The notes under the pieces: model-generated
Database searches by the model: none
Seen by the model: only the letters and a program-made list of their open reading frames with translations
What the model was told of the DNA's origin: nothing
Source: Diadophis punctatus similis
Taxonomy: Eukaryota > Chordata > Lepidosauria > Squamata > Dipsadidae
Assembly: GCA_023053685.1 (NCBI GenBank)
Contig: JALIGW010000029.1
Coordinates: 1,649,001-1,713,000 of the forward strand
DNA: 64,000 nt
Direction of reading: 5' to 3'
Translations under genes and position numbers: made by a program
Shown: one piece after another, positions 45,977 to 57,181 of the stretch
Numbering within the stretch: position 1 is the first letter of the stretch
Layout: each line of letters opens with the position of its first letter

Positions 45977-46008
45977 GCCTAAAGGACGACTCGTGGAATA
46001 TTACTGAC

Positions 46009-46281
46009 CTGCAACCGTAACACTGAAGAAGGCAGAGTCACCGCCTGCATCACATACAAACTCGCCAGTGTCTTGCACCTGCGCTGAGGGAAGGACAAGT
46101 CGTCGGTGGGGCCCTTCGCTCTCAAGCAGCAAGCCTTCACCTTCTTCTAATTCCTCCCCATCTTTGAACCATTGGACAGGGGCGTTGGGGCAAGAAAGCT
46201 CGCAGGTCAGCACCACACGGTCTGAGGTCTGATAAGCATGAACGGCCTCTGCATTGGACTGCACAATTTGCACAACTGGTT
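46009..46281 (-). CDS. OBSL1: OBSL1 exon: Ig domain G (273-bp class)
   Basis: This 273-bp exon is phase 1-1, with acceptor 'GCTACTACAG' and donor GTCAGT. It reads 'EPVVQIVQSNAEAVHAYQTS', 'VVLTCELSCPNAPVQWFKDG', 'PHRRLVLPSAQVQDTGEFVC' and 'DSAFFSVTVAG'. Cys and Trp are at about residues 27, 38 and 81. It is closest to D and F and is one of six nearly equal-length paralogous exons. Confidence 0.97.
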
Positions 46282-46388
46282 CTGTAGTAGCAAGGGAGAC
46301 AGAGAAACCAGAAGGAGTTTTAGAACAGTTGTGGGCCTATAGACTCAAGGTCTAGAGAAAATGGCTCGCACTGGTGGTAGACTATTCA

Positions 46389-46494
46389 GGGCCCTCCAGA
46401 TGTTCTTTTTTTCAAAGCAGCTCCCACAATTCCTGATCCCTGTGGCCATATTGATCAAGGTTCATGGGAACAGTAGTCCAAAACACCTGGAGGG
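46389..46494. mobile_element. Short foldback MITE with CCCTCCAGATGTT ends
   Basis: The ends GGGCCCTCCAGATGTT and AACACCTGGAGGG are inverted, and 'CAGCTCCCACAATTCCTGA' faces 'GGGAACAGTAGTCC'. This hairpin repeat is common in squamates. No duplication was confirmed. Confidence 0.6.
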
Positions 46495-47259
46495 AAATCT
46501 GCTTGCAATCCTTTATAGCTGACCAAAACCCAGGAGGAAAGAGGAATTGGTGCACCAGGGCAACGTTTGTGTTCTGAAAGTTGTTTTGTGAAAATTAGAA
46601 AAAAATATTCACCCCCTTCTCATAACATAAAAATTGAAGATGGTCCTCTGAAACCAGGAGGCTTGAGAAAACAAAGGGAAGAATTGCCTTTCACAAGGCA
46701 TAGTCAGTTTGTGATATTCATTGACAAGGGATGTTGTGACGGCAGGGCACCTAACATAAACAGTCTTGTGGAAGGATTAGATAACCAGTAGAAGATAGGC
46801 TGCTTATGACGCAGAATAGCTTACTGTGCAAGTCCTACATTCGTAGCCATTATATCTCTGAGTGACCACCAATTATCTGAAGCTAAGAACTGAACGTGGA
46901 AAGCACAATTGCTCTGTGCTCATTCACAAAGTCCCTATGTGCTTCTGTTTAATCATTCATCGGAAAAACAGCACAGTGTAAGTGGGCCAGGGACCAATTC
47001 AGCTCTCCTTCAGACCAAAATACACCCATGGAGCCTCTGAAACAACTCAGTGTGCAGCAGCTCACATCACCCAGAGCACCCTAAAATATACTAGACTTTA
47101 ATTTCCATAATTCCCAACCAGCCACAAACTTTGTCTCTGTGATATGAAAATTCTAAGAGCTGTAATCCAGTCCCCCCAGAGGACACTTGGCAGGGGAAGA
47201 AATGAAAGTACATGAAGATAGCCTTTTTGCCTAGTAGGATAAAAGGATAATTCTCTTGC
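46495..47259 (-). other. OBSL1: OBSL1 intron, nothing recognised
   Basis: About 765 bases between the MITE and exon F with no nameable element. Confidence 0.5.
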
Positions 47260-47532
47260 CTGTGACAGTGATGTTGAAGAATGCCGAATCGCCACCTGCA
47301 TCACACACAAACTCCCCAGAATCTTCTACTTGAGCTGAAGGAATGACCAGCCGACGGTGAGGGCCCTCACTCTCCAGTAGGAGCTCTTCACTTTCTTCCA
47401 CCTCTTCTCCATCCTTGTACCAATGTACGGGAGCATCAGGACGAGAAAGCTCGCAGGACAGCTCTATGCGTTCTGCAACCTGGTAGACGTGGCTCTCTTC
47501 ATCATTGGAGTGTATGATCCTTACAGGATGGT
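47260..47532 (-). CDS. OBSL1: OBSL1 exon: Ig domain F (273-bp class), GC splice donor
   Basis: This 273-bp exon is phase 1-1, with acceptor 'CTTGCCACAG'. Its donor reads CAG|GCAAGA, a GC donor in otherwise good consensus, where all sister exons have GT. It reads 'HPVRIIHSNDEESHVYQVAE', 'IELSCELSRPDAPVHWYKDG', 'PHRRLVIPSAQVEDSGEFVC' and 'DSAFFNITVTG', with Cys27, Trp38 and Cys81. It is closest to D. Confidence 0.96.
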
Positions 47533-47689
47533 CTGTGGCAAGAGAATACATTCTATGAATGAGGGTTGGTAGAAATAGGATTATGAAACATGTTCTCCCC
47601 TTCTCTGAAATTTACTTATATGCACACGCACAACTGGAACGGAAATGGAAATGTTTTGCTACAAATTAAGCTTATTTGTCTATCTACAT

Positions 47690-47953
47690 CAGCAGTTCTC
47701 AACCTGAGGGTCGCGACCCCTTTGGGGGTCGAACGACTCTTTCACAGGGGTCGGGAGACTTCTCCCGGATGCCGCCATTTGGGTTCTTTTACCCTCTGCG
47801 CATGCGCAGAACACTTTGCGCATGCACAGAGGGTAAAAGAACTCAAATGGTGGTGGCGGGGGTCATGGCAACGGGCATGGCAGCGGGGTGGGGCGCGGTG
47901 GGGGCACGGGGGTGGGGCACAGGTCACGGCATTAGGAAGGTTGAGAACCACTG
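47690..47953. mobile_element. SPIN-like hAT MITE
   Basis: The left end CAGCAGTTCTCAACCTGAGG continues with 'GTCGCGACCCCTTTGGGGGT', very close to the SPIN subterminal sequence. The right end is GGTTGAGAACCACTG. The perfect 8-bp duplication ATCTACAT is at 47682-47689 and 47954-47961. Confidence 0.93.
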
Positions 47954-47961
47954 ATCTACAT

Positions 47962-49979
47962 GTTTGGCTTTTTATAGAGTATAAGAAAAGAGGTGCCTGC
48001 CACAATGCATTTGAAATCCAATATAGGACATGTTGGTCTGGTTCCTGTATTGAGGTAAATCATGATTTACAATTTGTTGAATAAACTATAATTATTTTAT
48101 ACACAATTAGGCATACATTCTGAATAAAAATTGAACAAGCTACATTTAATGTGTCCTCATATTGCTTAACCCTTAACAAACACTTTAAAATTACAATTGC
48201 AGCATCATCACAATACATTACATACAAATAAATAAATCCGATTTACACAACATATTAAGATAAGGGTCGAGTTCCTATAACATGCTGAACCAAAAACTAC
48301 TATCTTCATTTTGCCTGGCCTAAGTGTCATGCAAAGCTTGTCGTTATGGTGCAGAGTAACTAGCAAAGAGCAGAAAAGTAGACATAAAATTGAGAGATGG
48401 AGCAATGATGAATGCAGAGCACTGAAGATATTTGGAGCTAAATGAAATGTGCAAATTAATAAGCAAATCTGACCTTTATTTTAACATTTTGAGATCGGGT
48501 AGTCATGCAATCAAGCCCAATTGGATAAAAAGTTGAACTGGCGTTTTTGCACAGGTCTGATTAGAAGAGCTTCGAAAAGTCAAGATCAAATCTGGATCTC
48601 TCCAAAAGTTACCGATGAATGATTGTTTTTAGTACGACAAAACTATCACACAAATGGGGAATAAATGCAGCAAGCAGAGTTATCTCTGAGCCCTATGACA
48701 ATGTAATTTCAATGTGTTAGACAGTTTAGCTCTTTGTCAATTATGCAAAATTGCCAACAACCTGCTTTGAAAGTTATTCTTCTATTTAGTTTGTTTTGAG
48801 GGTAGATTGAAATAGGCTGGAGAGGTCAGTAGTTCAAGTTCGTTGGTGTTAAGCCATAAAAGGTTTTAAGGCCAAAATGAGCCCTTGGAGTTGCACCCAG
48901 AAGGCAACAGGAAGCCAGGAAAGGTCTCAGACTATGCTAGTATTGAGATCCACGAGCGAAAAACAAGTTGCTGCATTCTGGACCACTCGCTGTATAGCTT
49001 CAACATGGTTTTCAGAAACAGCTGTAGGAAGAGCGATTTACAGTAGTTCTGACCCATAATGAGGATAAGAGTTACCAACATAATGTCCCCCTGCTCCAGG
49101 TACTGTATGTCCACAACTAAAGTCCCAAATGTCCCACTTGACCCAGCAAAGATTACCCTAAACCGTAGCCATGAATCCAGGAAAACTGCAGAATGATCAC
49201 TACAAAACCAACCTTCATGAGATGGCAGTCCAGCCAAATCTTTCAACAAATCAAAGTCCCAATGCTATAATAGAGAATCTGTGCAGCTCACGGTTGAACT
49301 GCTGGATTCTTGATAGACTCTGAACTTGGCTGTTTTCCTGCAGATACAGTATCTTATAATCAGGCTAGGTAGCATCATCGGTGTGAGAGAGAGTGGGGTT
49401 TGCATGCCGTTTATATATTCCTTGCCCTGCCAGTCTTGGCTGTTGGGGGAATGGTTTCTTGTTTGATTGTTCCTTGATTAGGATATTCTTTGTTCCTGAT
49501 TGCTTAGCTAGTGCTGTTTCCTGCTTATCTGGGTGTCCATTGCTGGAGTAGGATGCGTTCCAAATTGGTTGTTTCTTTTCATGACTTTTGGTTGTATCAA
49601 TAAATGGCATGTAGATGAGGTTTATCTCTCTGTGTCCAATGACAGCTGATTTGACCATTTTGTTACTGAACCTGGTAATGAAACATCTGCTGGAAAACAA
49701 CCAAGCTCAGGGAACACCAAGAACCCAACACATCATTCTAAAATGTGCAGAAAAGTATCAGTCACGATTCAGCCACAAGTAAGCTGAGTGTAGGAAAGAA
49801 CTGAGAGCAATTTCAAAGGAGAAATGTAAAGAAGATGACCCCCTGCTGTAATCTGCTCAGCCACGTCCACTAAATGCCTGAGAAAAGGGACAAAGAGGAA
49901 GATGGCTGAAACCTCCTGCAGCATCAGCTCCCTTGAGTCTGGTGAATTAAATCAAACATGCAACTATGATAATTACAAA
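47962..49979 (-). other. OBSL1: OBSL1 intron with unresolved old repeats
   Basis: Bases about 48840-49060 ('GGCAACAGGAAGCCA', 'GCTGCATTCTGGACCA') look like an old L2/CR1-group LINE piece. Bases about 49370-49720 resemble a retroelement 3' region, but I cannot name it. I see no exon. Confidence 0.4.
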
Positions 49980-50023
49980 AACGCCCAGCCATCATCATCA
50001 CCATCACCACCATCATCATCATC

Positions 50024-50077
<54 letters not shown>

Positions 50078-50527
50078 GAGTTGGAAGAGACCTTGGAGGT
50101 CTTCTAGTCCAACCCCCTGCTTAGGCAGGAAACCCTACACCACTTCAGACAAATGGTTATCCAACATCTTCTTAAAAACTTCCAGTGTTGGAGCATTCAC
50201 AACTTCTGGAGGCAAGCTGTTCCACTGATTAATTGTTCTAACTGTCAGGAAATTTCTCCTTAGTTCTAGGTTGCTTCTCTCCTTGTTTAGTTTCCACCCA
50301 TTGCTTCTTGTCCTACCCTCAGGTGCTTTGGAGAATAGTTTGACTCCCTCCTCTTTGTGGCAACCCCTGAGATATTGGAACACTGCTATCATGTCTCCCC
50401 TAGTCCTTCTTTTCATTAAACTAGACATACCCAGTTCCTGCAACCATTCTTCATATGTTTTAGCCTCCAGTCCCCTAATCATCTTTGTTGCTCTTCTCTG
50501 CACTCTTTCTAGAATTCCAGAACACAA
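49980..50527 (-). mobile_element. CR1 LINE, 5'-truncated 3' end with (TTG)n tail
   Basis: A minus-strand frame at 50135-50527 reads 'LERVQRRATKMIRGLEAKTY', 'MKRRTRGDMIAVFQYLRG' and 'NFLTVRTINQWNSLPPEVV'. This is the C-terminal end of CR1 reverse transcriptase. The 3' UTR carries the CR1 hallmark 'GGTTGGACTAGAAGACCTCC', then a tail of TTG and ATG repeats (plus-strand CAA and CAT at 49992-50078). The frame is open but lacks the catalytic part. Confidence 0.93.
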
Positions 50528-50869
50528 TATCTCTCTAAAGTGGCATGCATCACAGATTCATTTTTTTAAAGGTAAATGCTCCCTTAAATCAAGCTTAAAT
50601 CTTGTGGATCACATGACACACCTACATTCCTTTCTTAGCAACAGAGTGGAAATGGTTTGTTAATCCCTTCACCTGGGTTGTTTATGCAGCTCCTCAGTAA
50701 ACCCCAGGATTTCCCTGTGGTTTCCCATCCAAATCTGAACTATGTCTAACCCAACTTGAGTCAGCCAGGCTTAGCTGGGCGTAATCACCTGCTGTGGCTT
50801 TGTCAATAAAAATACAATTTAAATCCCCAAGTGAGGTGGGGGGAGTGGGGGAAGACAAATCGCACTGAC

Positions 50870-51142
50870 CTGAAACAGTTACAGTGAAAAAGACAGAATC
50901 GCCTCCCAGATCGCATACAAATTCTCCTGTGTTTTGCACCTGGGCTGAGGCAATGATCAGGCGGTGATGAGGCCCTTCACTTTCCAGCCGCAGACCCTCC
51001 GTTTCTTCTACTTCTTTCCCATCCTTGTACCAGTGCACGAGAGCATTAGGGCGGGACAGCTCACAGGCCAAAGTTACTTGTTCTAAAGCCCAGTAGGTAT
51101 GAGTCTCATCTGCATTGGAGCACACCACCTGTACAGGTGGCT
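50870..51142 (-). CDS. OBSL1: OBSL1 exon: Ig domain E (273-bp class)
   Basis: This 273-bp exon is phase 1-1, with acceptor 'CTGTTCCAG' and donor GTCAGT. It reads 'PPVQVVCSNADETHTYWALE', 'VTLACELSRPNALVHWYKDG', 'PHHRLIIASAQVQNTGEFVC' and 'DSVFFTVTVSG'. It has the usual Cys and Trp. It shares 'SNAxExHxY' with G and 'ACELSRPNA' with D. Confidence 0.97.
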
Positions 51143-51298
51143 CTGGAACAGGAAGGACACCAAATGTGAGGAAAAGATCATAATTCAGTAGCAGTAAACC
51201 TATTTTGTCTGGCAGACTTCCATTTTAAACCCTGATATCTTTAGTTGTATGAAGGTCTATGAAGAGTTGCAAATTCCGTTAAGATATATTGCATTAGA

Positions 51299-51669
51299 GA
51301 GGTGATGGCAAACCTATGGTACACCATGTCATTTTTGGTGACACGCCAGGCCTCCAGCCCTACTGAAAGTCACAGAAGAAAAGTCTCACACACAGCCTCT
51401 GAGGCCTCCAAAATCAGGTGAGCATTCTCGCTTGATTTTCACAGGCTCCAGAGCTCCTGTGAGATCAGGGCCCTCTTCCATGATTTCCAGAGAGTCTGTT
51501 CAGAGGGTCTTGGAAACAAAAATCCAGAGGAGAACAGAGGAGAGAAGGTCTGGAGAGGCCTCCTTTGACTGTCTGTCTGTGGTGTGTATGTGTAAGACAC
51601 AGCAGGAGAGCCAATGCAGACATTTCCTGAATTTTTGACATATCAATCCCAAAAGGTTCACCATCACTG
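51299..51669. mobile_element. hAT-like element, 'GATGGCGAACC' family, old copy
   Basis: The degenerate ends GAGGTGATGGCAAACC and GGTTCACCATCACTG surround a diverged interior. The flanks are only roughly similar, so it is older than its relatives at 30408 or 40460. Confidence 0.8.
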
Positions 51670-51753
51670 CACTAGATAGACTAAAACGAAAATATATCTC
51701 AGCATAATGCAGCTTCCAATTATTATTAGTATTATTATTATTAGTGAGACTTA

Positions 51754-52734
51754 CCGTATTTTTCGGAGTATAAGACGCACCGAAGTATAAGACGCACCTT
51801 AATTTGGGGGAAGGAAAACAAGGGAAAAAGGCCTCTGCCTCCAAGCAATTTGTCTAACAGCAAACAGCAAACAGCACAGATGATATACACTGTTTGCTGT
51901 GTATTTCTGTGCAGGTGTGCCTGACCCATAGAAATGGCAAAGAAATAGCAAATGTACATTATGCCAGATAGTTTTCTTAAATGTAGTCACACTAACTCTT
52001 CCCAATTATTTAAATAGATCTACTCCAAGGTAACTAAACTCTAATACTAAACAGGACACTGTTACATTTCATACTATACTTGTACAGAGCTGTTAAAATT
52101 GATTAAAATTTCTGGAAGTATACATTATTCTCTATTTAAAAGAAGATACAATAGCACTGGGCCTCTTCAGAGCAAGCATTTATTTTAAAAAGCTTCTTTA
52201 TTTTGTTAAGTTGTCTAGATTTACAGGGATCTCCAACCTTGGCAACTTTAAGACTTGTGGACTTCAACTCCCAGAATTCCACAGCCAGCAAAGCTAACAA
52301 AGCTGGCTGTGGAATTCTGGGAGTTGAAGTCCACAAGTCTTAAAATTGCCCCTGGCTCTAGAACAATAATAAAGCAGTCTTTAAAAAATAAGTCTAATAA
52401 TTTGAACATTCTACAGACATTTATAGTTATTCACTTACCCCCTTCCATCTAGTTCAGCAAAAAATAAAAATCTGCCTGTCTCTCCCAGCTATTTGCCTTT
52501 GTAGTTAGTTTCACTTTCATTTTCCCAGTGGCAAACCTAATCAGCTGTCCATCGGGAAACTCCTACTGACTTGCTTGGCTTTACAGGCTCTTCCCTCTTT
52601 CCTGCAAGCAGGTAAATTGCTGGAAGACAGAGGCCAAAGGGTGGGTGGGGCTGCATTCGGTGTATAAGACGCACCCAAGTTTTCACCCTCTTTTTGGGGG
52701 TAAAAAGGTGCGTCTTATACTCCGAAAAATACGG
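51754..52734. mobile_element. Tc1/mariner-type element with CCGTATTTTTC ends, 981 bp
   Basis: The ends CCGTATTTTTCGGAGTATAA and TATACTCCGAAAAATACGG are flanked by TA. It is longer than the other three copies, with a different interior that also holds the foldback MITE 52224-52354. No transposase frame is visible. Confidence 0.88.
52224..52354. mobile_element. Foldback MITE nested in the 51754 element
   Basis: The arms 'TCTCCAACCTTGGCAACTTT' and 'AAAATTGCC' plus 'GACTTCAACTCCCAGAATTC' pair around 'AGCCAGC...GCTGGCT'. The flanks GTCTAGAT and GCTCTAGA are partly similar. Confidence 0.8.
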
Positions 52735-52735
52735 T

Positions 52736-52958
52736 ATTTACCGCCTCAAAGTGCAAGCACTCTCTAAGCGGTTTACACCATTAAGCAATGTATATTTATA
52801 TTGCCCCCAACAATCTGGGTCCACATTTTACCTACCTCTGAAGGATGGAAAGCTGAGTCAACCCTGAGCCGGTGAGATTTGAACAGCTGAACTGCTGATC
52901 ACAGTCAGCTAAAGTAGCCTGCAGTACTGCACTCTAACTGCTGCGCCACCTCGGCTCA
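52736..52958 (-). mobile_element. tRNA-derived SINE
   Basis: A reverse-strand copy of the subfamily also at 61374 and 62349 ('CCGCCTCAAAGTGCAAGCAC', 'TGATCACAGTCAGCTAAAG'). It starts one or two bases from the right end of the 51754 element. Confidence 0.9.
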
Positions 52959-52964
52959 TTTTAA

Positions 52965-53218
52965 TGTTTTATTTATTTTATTTTATTTATTTATTTTCAT
53001 CCCACCATTATTGTTCTTTTTAAATAGCTCAAGGCAGCGAACATATATAATACTCCTTCCTCCTCCTGTTTTCCCTTCAACAACAACCCTGTAAGGTGGG
53101 TTAGGCTGAGAGAGAGTGACCGGACCAGTCACCCAACCTGCTTTCATACTTAAGGCAAGATTAAAACTCTCAGTCTCCTGCTTTCTAGCCTGATGCCTTA
53201 AACACTAGACCAATTTTT
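52965..53218 (-). mobile_element. tRNA-derived SINE, another family
   Basis: On the minus strand the head is 'TTGGTCTAGTGTTTAAGGC' with a B-box-like 'GAGAGTTTTAATCTTG', then 'CCTTACAGGGTTGTTG' and an AT-rich tail (AAATAAATAAAATAAAA). Confidence 0.75.
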
Positions 53219-53484
53219 TTTTCATAATAGGAGGGTCATTAATTAGAAGAGCTCTCTAGGCTTGACCAAACCATCTTTATAGCACAGTGTGAAAGAGCCA
53301 CTTCCTGAGATTACCTGGGACCGATTGTATGAATCCTTCTTGAACTTCCTTCCAATGAGGATAAACACCCAGAACTGAGGGGACTCAAGCACAGAAATGA
53401 TAATATTTATCAAAGTCCATCTCTGTGCTTGAGGTCACCACAATTCTATTGAGTAAAAACCAACTTTTTGAGGTCTAACAAATC

Positions 53485-54237
53485 TAAAGTGACCAGATTT
53501 TTTTTTTTTAAGCGGGACGGGGGCGGGCCCGCCTGGGTGCCGCCATTGGAGTTTTGCCCTCTGCGTATGCGCAGAACGCTGTGCATGTGCAGAGGGCAAA
53601 ACAACCAAATGTCGGCGTCCAGGTGGGGGGGGGAGGTGGGAGGCCTTTCCTCGCCTCCCACCTCCCCTTCGGGAGCCGGCAGTGGCTTGGGCTGGCAAGC
53701 GACGAACGGGAGGCAGGAGAAGGAGGCAGCCGGCAACTTACCTGTCGCGAGCTCCAGGCATCCAAGCGCCGCGGTCTCCCGGTCGCCTGCCCGGCCCCAG
53801 GGCAACGGCGGCAGCGAGGCGACGGGGGGGAAGGAAGGGGAGGGGGACGAGGAAGGGCTGTTTGCGCCGCCGGAGGGGCCACTCGTGAGCTCAAACCGAC
53901 GACGGCAGCGGCGACGGCTCCTCGTCCCTCACCCCTCCACCCGCATCCCAACAGCAGCGGCGCCTCCGAGGGCGGGGCTAGGGATGGGGCGGGGGAAGGA
54001 GAGGAGGAGCAGCCCCCCTTCCCCCTCTCCCCAGCAGGCAGCCGCCTCGCTGAAATTCCGCTTTGCCCGACTTGCTTCCGGTACCTCTCTTTTGTGCTTC
54101 CCCTAAGGTGACCAGATGTCCCGCTGTTTTGGCATTCTTTCCAAAAAAGCGTGACTTTTTGGAAAGAATGCGGGACGCGGGACACACGCTTGAAAAGCGT
54201 GTCTGTCCCGCCAAAAGCGGGACGTCTGGTCACCTTA
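53485..54237. mobile_element. hAT-like element with GGTGACCAGA ends and GC-rich interior, 753 bp
   Basis: The left end TAAAGTGACCAGAT and right end CGGGACGTCTGGTCACCTTA are flanked by the perfect duplication AACAAATC (53477-53484 and 54238-54245). Bases 53525-53700 match the sister element at 60290-60450. From about 53740 to 54060 the two differ. The GC-rich interior leaves long open frames of biased composition only. Confidence 0.92.
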
Positions 54238-54614
54238 AACAAATCACAAGTGCCTCCAAGTATCAGAAACCCAGAAATAGTGGTGTTAGAAGTAACATAA
54301 AATAAACAAAGGTTTATCCCACCTCTCCCGTGAGAGGCAGATAAACAACCACATTTTTCTCTTTACCAAAGCAAAACAGAACTGGGCTGCCTGCCCAGCG
54401 GTTGGTAGGACGATTTCTTAGAACAGATTTCCCAGCTTTTCCCAATGTGAGAATTTCTGAATTTTCTGGGGACTGCAGGCCTAATTCATCTGCAGGTTGG
54501 GAAAGGCTGGTTTAGGAGCATCATGTACTTGCATCTTGAGTCCAACTGAAGAAAGTTGAAAAATAAAAAGTAATTCTACATAAATAAGGCATGTTTGGAA
54601 GGGCTATTTCTAAC

Positions 54615-54887
54615 CTGTGACAGTGATGTTGAAGAAGGCAGAGTCACCACCAGCATCACACACAAACTCTCCTGTATCCCGGACATGGGCAGAGACAAGG
54701 ATCAGCCGGTAATGTGGGCCCTCGTTCTCTAGCAGGAGGTCCTGGCTTTCTTCCACCTTTTCCCCATCCTTGTACCAGCGCACAGGGGCGTTAGGACGGG
54801 ACAGCTCACAGGCCAGCACCACGCGCTCTGAGACCAGGTAGGTGTGGGCTTCCTCAGGGCTGGAGTGGATAATGTGGACAGGAGTTT
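54615..54887 (-). CDS. OBSL1: OBSL1 exon: Ig domain D (273-bp class)
   Basis: This 273-bp exon is phase 1-1, with acceptor 'GCTCCACAG' and donor GTTAGA. It reads 'TPVHIIHSSPEEAHTYLVSE', 'VVLACELSRPNAPVRWYKDG', 'PHYRLILVSAHVRDTGEFVC' and 'DSAFFNITVTG', with Cys27, Trp38 and Cys81. It is the clearest match to the 'APVRWYKDGxEVEES' repeats of mammalian OBSL1. Confidence 0.97.
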
Positions 54888-54957
54888 CTGTGGAGCAAAG
54901 AAATGTGCTGGGAAGATTACGGTACCTTCTTACCACATCACTTTATCTGCGCAAGTG

Positions 54958-55170
54958 ACAAATAAAATAAATAAATAAAAATAATAAAAAATAAAATAAT
55001 AATAAAAAAATAAAAAAATAAAAAAATAAAAAATAAAAAAATAAAAAAAAAATAAAAATAAAAATAATAAAAATAAAAATAAAAATAAAAATAAAAATAA
55101 AAATAAAAATAATAAAAATTAATTAATTAATTAAATAAATACATAAATACATAAATAAATAAATACATAA
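54958..55170. repeat. AT-rich (AAATA)n/(AAAAAT)n microsatellite
   Basis: About 210 bases of A/T-only repeats with units of 4 to 7 bases lie about 70 bases upstream of the domain D acceptor. Confidence 0.97.
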
Positions 55171-55269
55171 AAGTGGAAATTTGCTAAGGGCCTATTTGCA
55201 TTGCATCCTTAAGTTGCTTCTGTTCTATCGGACTATTTCAAAACAAGAGGGGAAACATTCATTTTTAAC

Positions 55270-55456
55270 CAGAGGTGGGTTTCTACCAGTTCGGCCTGGT
55301 TCGGGCGAACTGGTAGCAGCGGTGGCAGGAAGATCTGCCCACCCACCCGGACGTCATCACGGACGTTCTGCACATGCGCAGAAGGGTCATGCGCATGGGA
55401 AGCGTGCATGCTCCCATACGCGAACCGGTAGCAAAGGTAAGTGAAACCCACCACTG
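55270..55456. mobile_element. hAT-like element, 'GTGGGTTTCTA' family
   Basis: The ends CAGAGGTGGGTTTCTA and GAAACCCACCACTG are flanked by the perfect duplication TTTTTAAC (55262-55269 and 55457-55464). Confidence 0.94.
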
Positions 55457-55899
55457 TTTTTAACACTAACATTTCTAAGGGCAGGGAGTGAGGAGTGTCC
55501 TCACTCAAAGGCTGGGGACAAGTCGAAGGCAGCCTCATTAGAATAGGGCAGTAAAAGAGTGCTGTTAAGAGTATGGCTATGGTGAGGAAAGCAGAGAAAG
55601 ACCAAAGAAAAACTTCCCTGAAGCAAGAGAACACTTTTGCAGTAAATTAACCTCAGGCTTTTATATTCACTGGGTTCCAAATTATATCCCCTGGCTCTTG
55701 TATCACATCATAAAAAGAAATTGAATCAGGAGGCATAGGAAAGGCTTTCTGATCCCTTGATGAAGTTGGTCAAATGCTTTTAAAAAAAAACCCAGTCAGA
55801 GAGCGCTTGGTCCCGACTTGCTCTTGGTTTTGCCTGTAGGAGTTTTTGTCTTTGATTAAGAGGTGGTACAGTACCTGCTTCCACCTGAAGGGAACAAAG

Positions 55900-55981
55900 C
55901 AGAGGTGGGTTGCTCCTGGTTTGGCCTGGTTCGCACGCGCACGAGCGAACCAGTAGCGATGGGATTTACAACCCACTACTG
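55900..55981. mobile_element. 82-bp minimal hAT-like element
   Basis: The ends CAGAGGTGGGTTGCTCC and ACAACCCACTACTG are flanked by GAACAAAG/AAACAAAG. Almost nothing but terminal regions remains, making it the smallest family member here. Confidence 0.85.
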
Positions 55982-56005
55982 AAACAAAGTAACCAGTCCT
56001 CATAG

Positions 56006-56317
56006 CAGGGGTGGGTTCCTACCGGTGCGGTCCGGTGCTGGCGCTCTGGTAGCAGCCCGCTGATGATGCAATTTAGGCATGACAGCTGCGGTGCTGTCTT
56101 TTGCGGTCTGTGTGTGCCGCCATCTTTTTTTGGCTTGAAATGTCCTTGCGCATGCGCGGAAGTAGAATCGGTACTTTTTCCCTGGTTTGGATGGCTTCTC
56201 AGCTGTGTTTCGGCTTCAAATTTCTTTCTGCGCATGCGCAGAAGTAGAATCACGCGGCGTGCGTGCAAAACGTCACGATGCGCACCGGTAGCGAAAGGTA
56301 AGTGGAACCCGCCCCTG
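56006..56317. mobile_element. hAT-like element, 'GTGGGTTCCTA' family
   Basis: The ends CAGGGGTGGGTTCCTA and GGAACCCGCCCCTG are flanked by CCTCATAG/CCTTATAG. The interior has two 'GCGCATGCGC' motifs. Confidence 0.9.
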
Positions 56318-56793
56318 CCTTATAGGAAGACTTTCAGGTATTTGCAGCTTCATGCTAAGCATTTGGAACAATAATGTGGATGATGAGGTTTCTATTTTTT
56401 TCCCTCACAGGTAAGGACTCACCATTTCCATTAGAAAGAAGAGGTAGAAAAAGATTCTTTCAAATCTCACATTTGCAATGAAATTGCATTAGGCCATTTC
56501 AAAAACAGCTCAACATTTCAGATTCGTAAAATCTTAAAGTGGGCACCAGACTCCAGTTTGCTAAGATCTAGAGGCACAAAATTCTCCTGACTTTAGAAAT
56601 CACTCCTTGCTTACGGCATTGCAAAAGCAAGTTATTTCATTTTTCCATAGGTTTTGTAAGCAGGTTTTTCATCAGAAACTTGAAGTCAAAACATACAGCA
56701 AATATTTTCTGTTTCCATGCCTTTGTTAAAATGCACTCTACCCTAGAAATACTTGAGAAATACTTAGTTTTGAACTATCATGACCTTACAAAT

Positions 56794-57054
56794 CAGAGGT
56801 GGGTTTCAGCAGGTTCTGACCAGTTCTGGAGAACCGGTAGTGGAAATTTTGAGTAGTTCAGAGAACCGGTAAATACCACTGGATCAGTCCCAGCTGATCA
56901 GGAGGAAATGGGGATTTTGCAGTAACCTTCCCCTGGAGTGGGGAGGGAATGGAGATTTTACAGTATCCTTCCCCTGCCACGCCCACCAAACCATGCCACG
57001 CCCACCAAGCCACACCCACAGAACCGGTAGTAAAAAAATTGAAACCCACCACTG
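56794..57054. mobile_element. hAT-like element, 'GTGGGTTTCA' family
   Basis: The ends CAGAGGTGGGTTTCA and TGAAACCCACCACTG are flanked by the perfect duplication TTACAAAT (56786-56793 and 57055-57062). It lies about 130 bases below exon C. Confidence 0.95.
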
Positions 57055-57181
57055 TTACAAATAACAGAATTTGGACCGAGCAGTAACCACTTTTGTAGAA
57101 TTCTTTTGTGTAACCTTTAAGCAATTGTGCAATTAGGATAAAATTAGACAGTGACCTGTGTCATCTGGAGAGGCTACTGAC

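Noticed and set aside
49902..50228. Frame with a polyglutamine run
   Set aside because: The CAA repeats are the reverse complement of a CR1 3' tail, and the frame has no splice context.
53468..54242. Long frames of 185-244 codons on both strands
   Set aside because: They lie inside a GC-rich hAT element, have biased composition and contain its inverted ends. No domain is visible.
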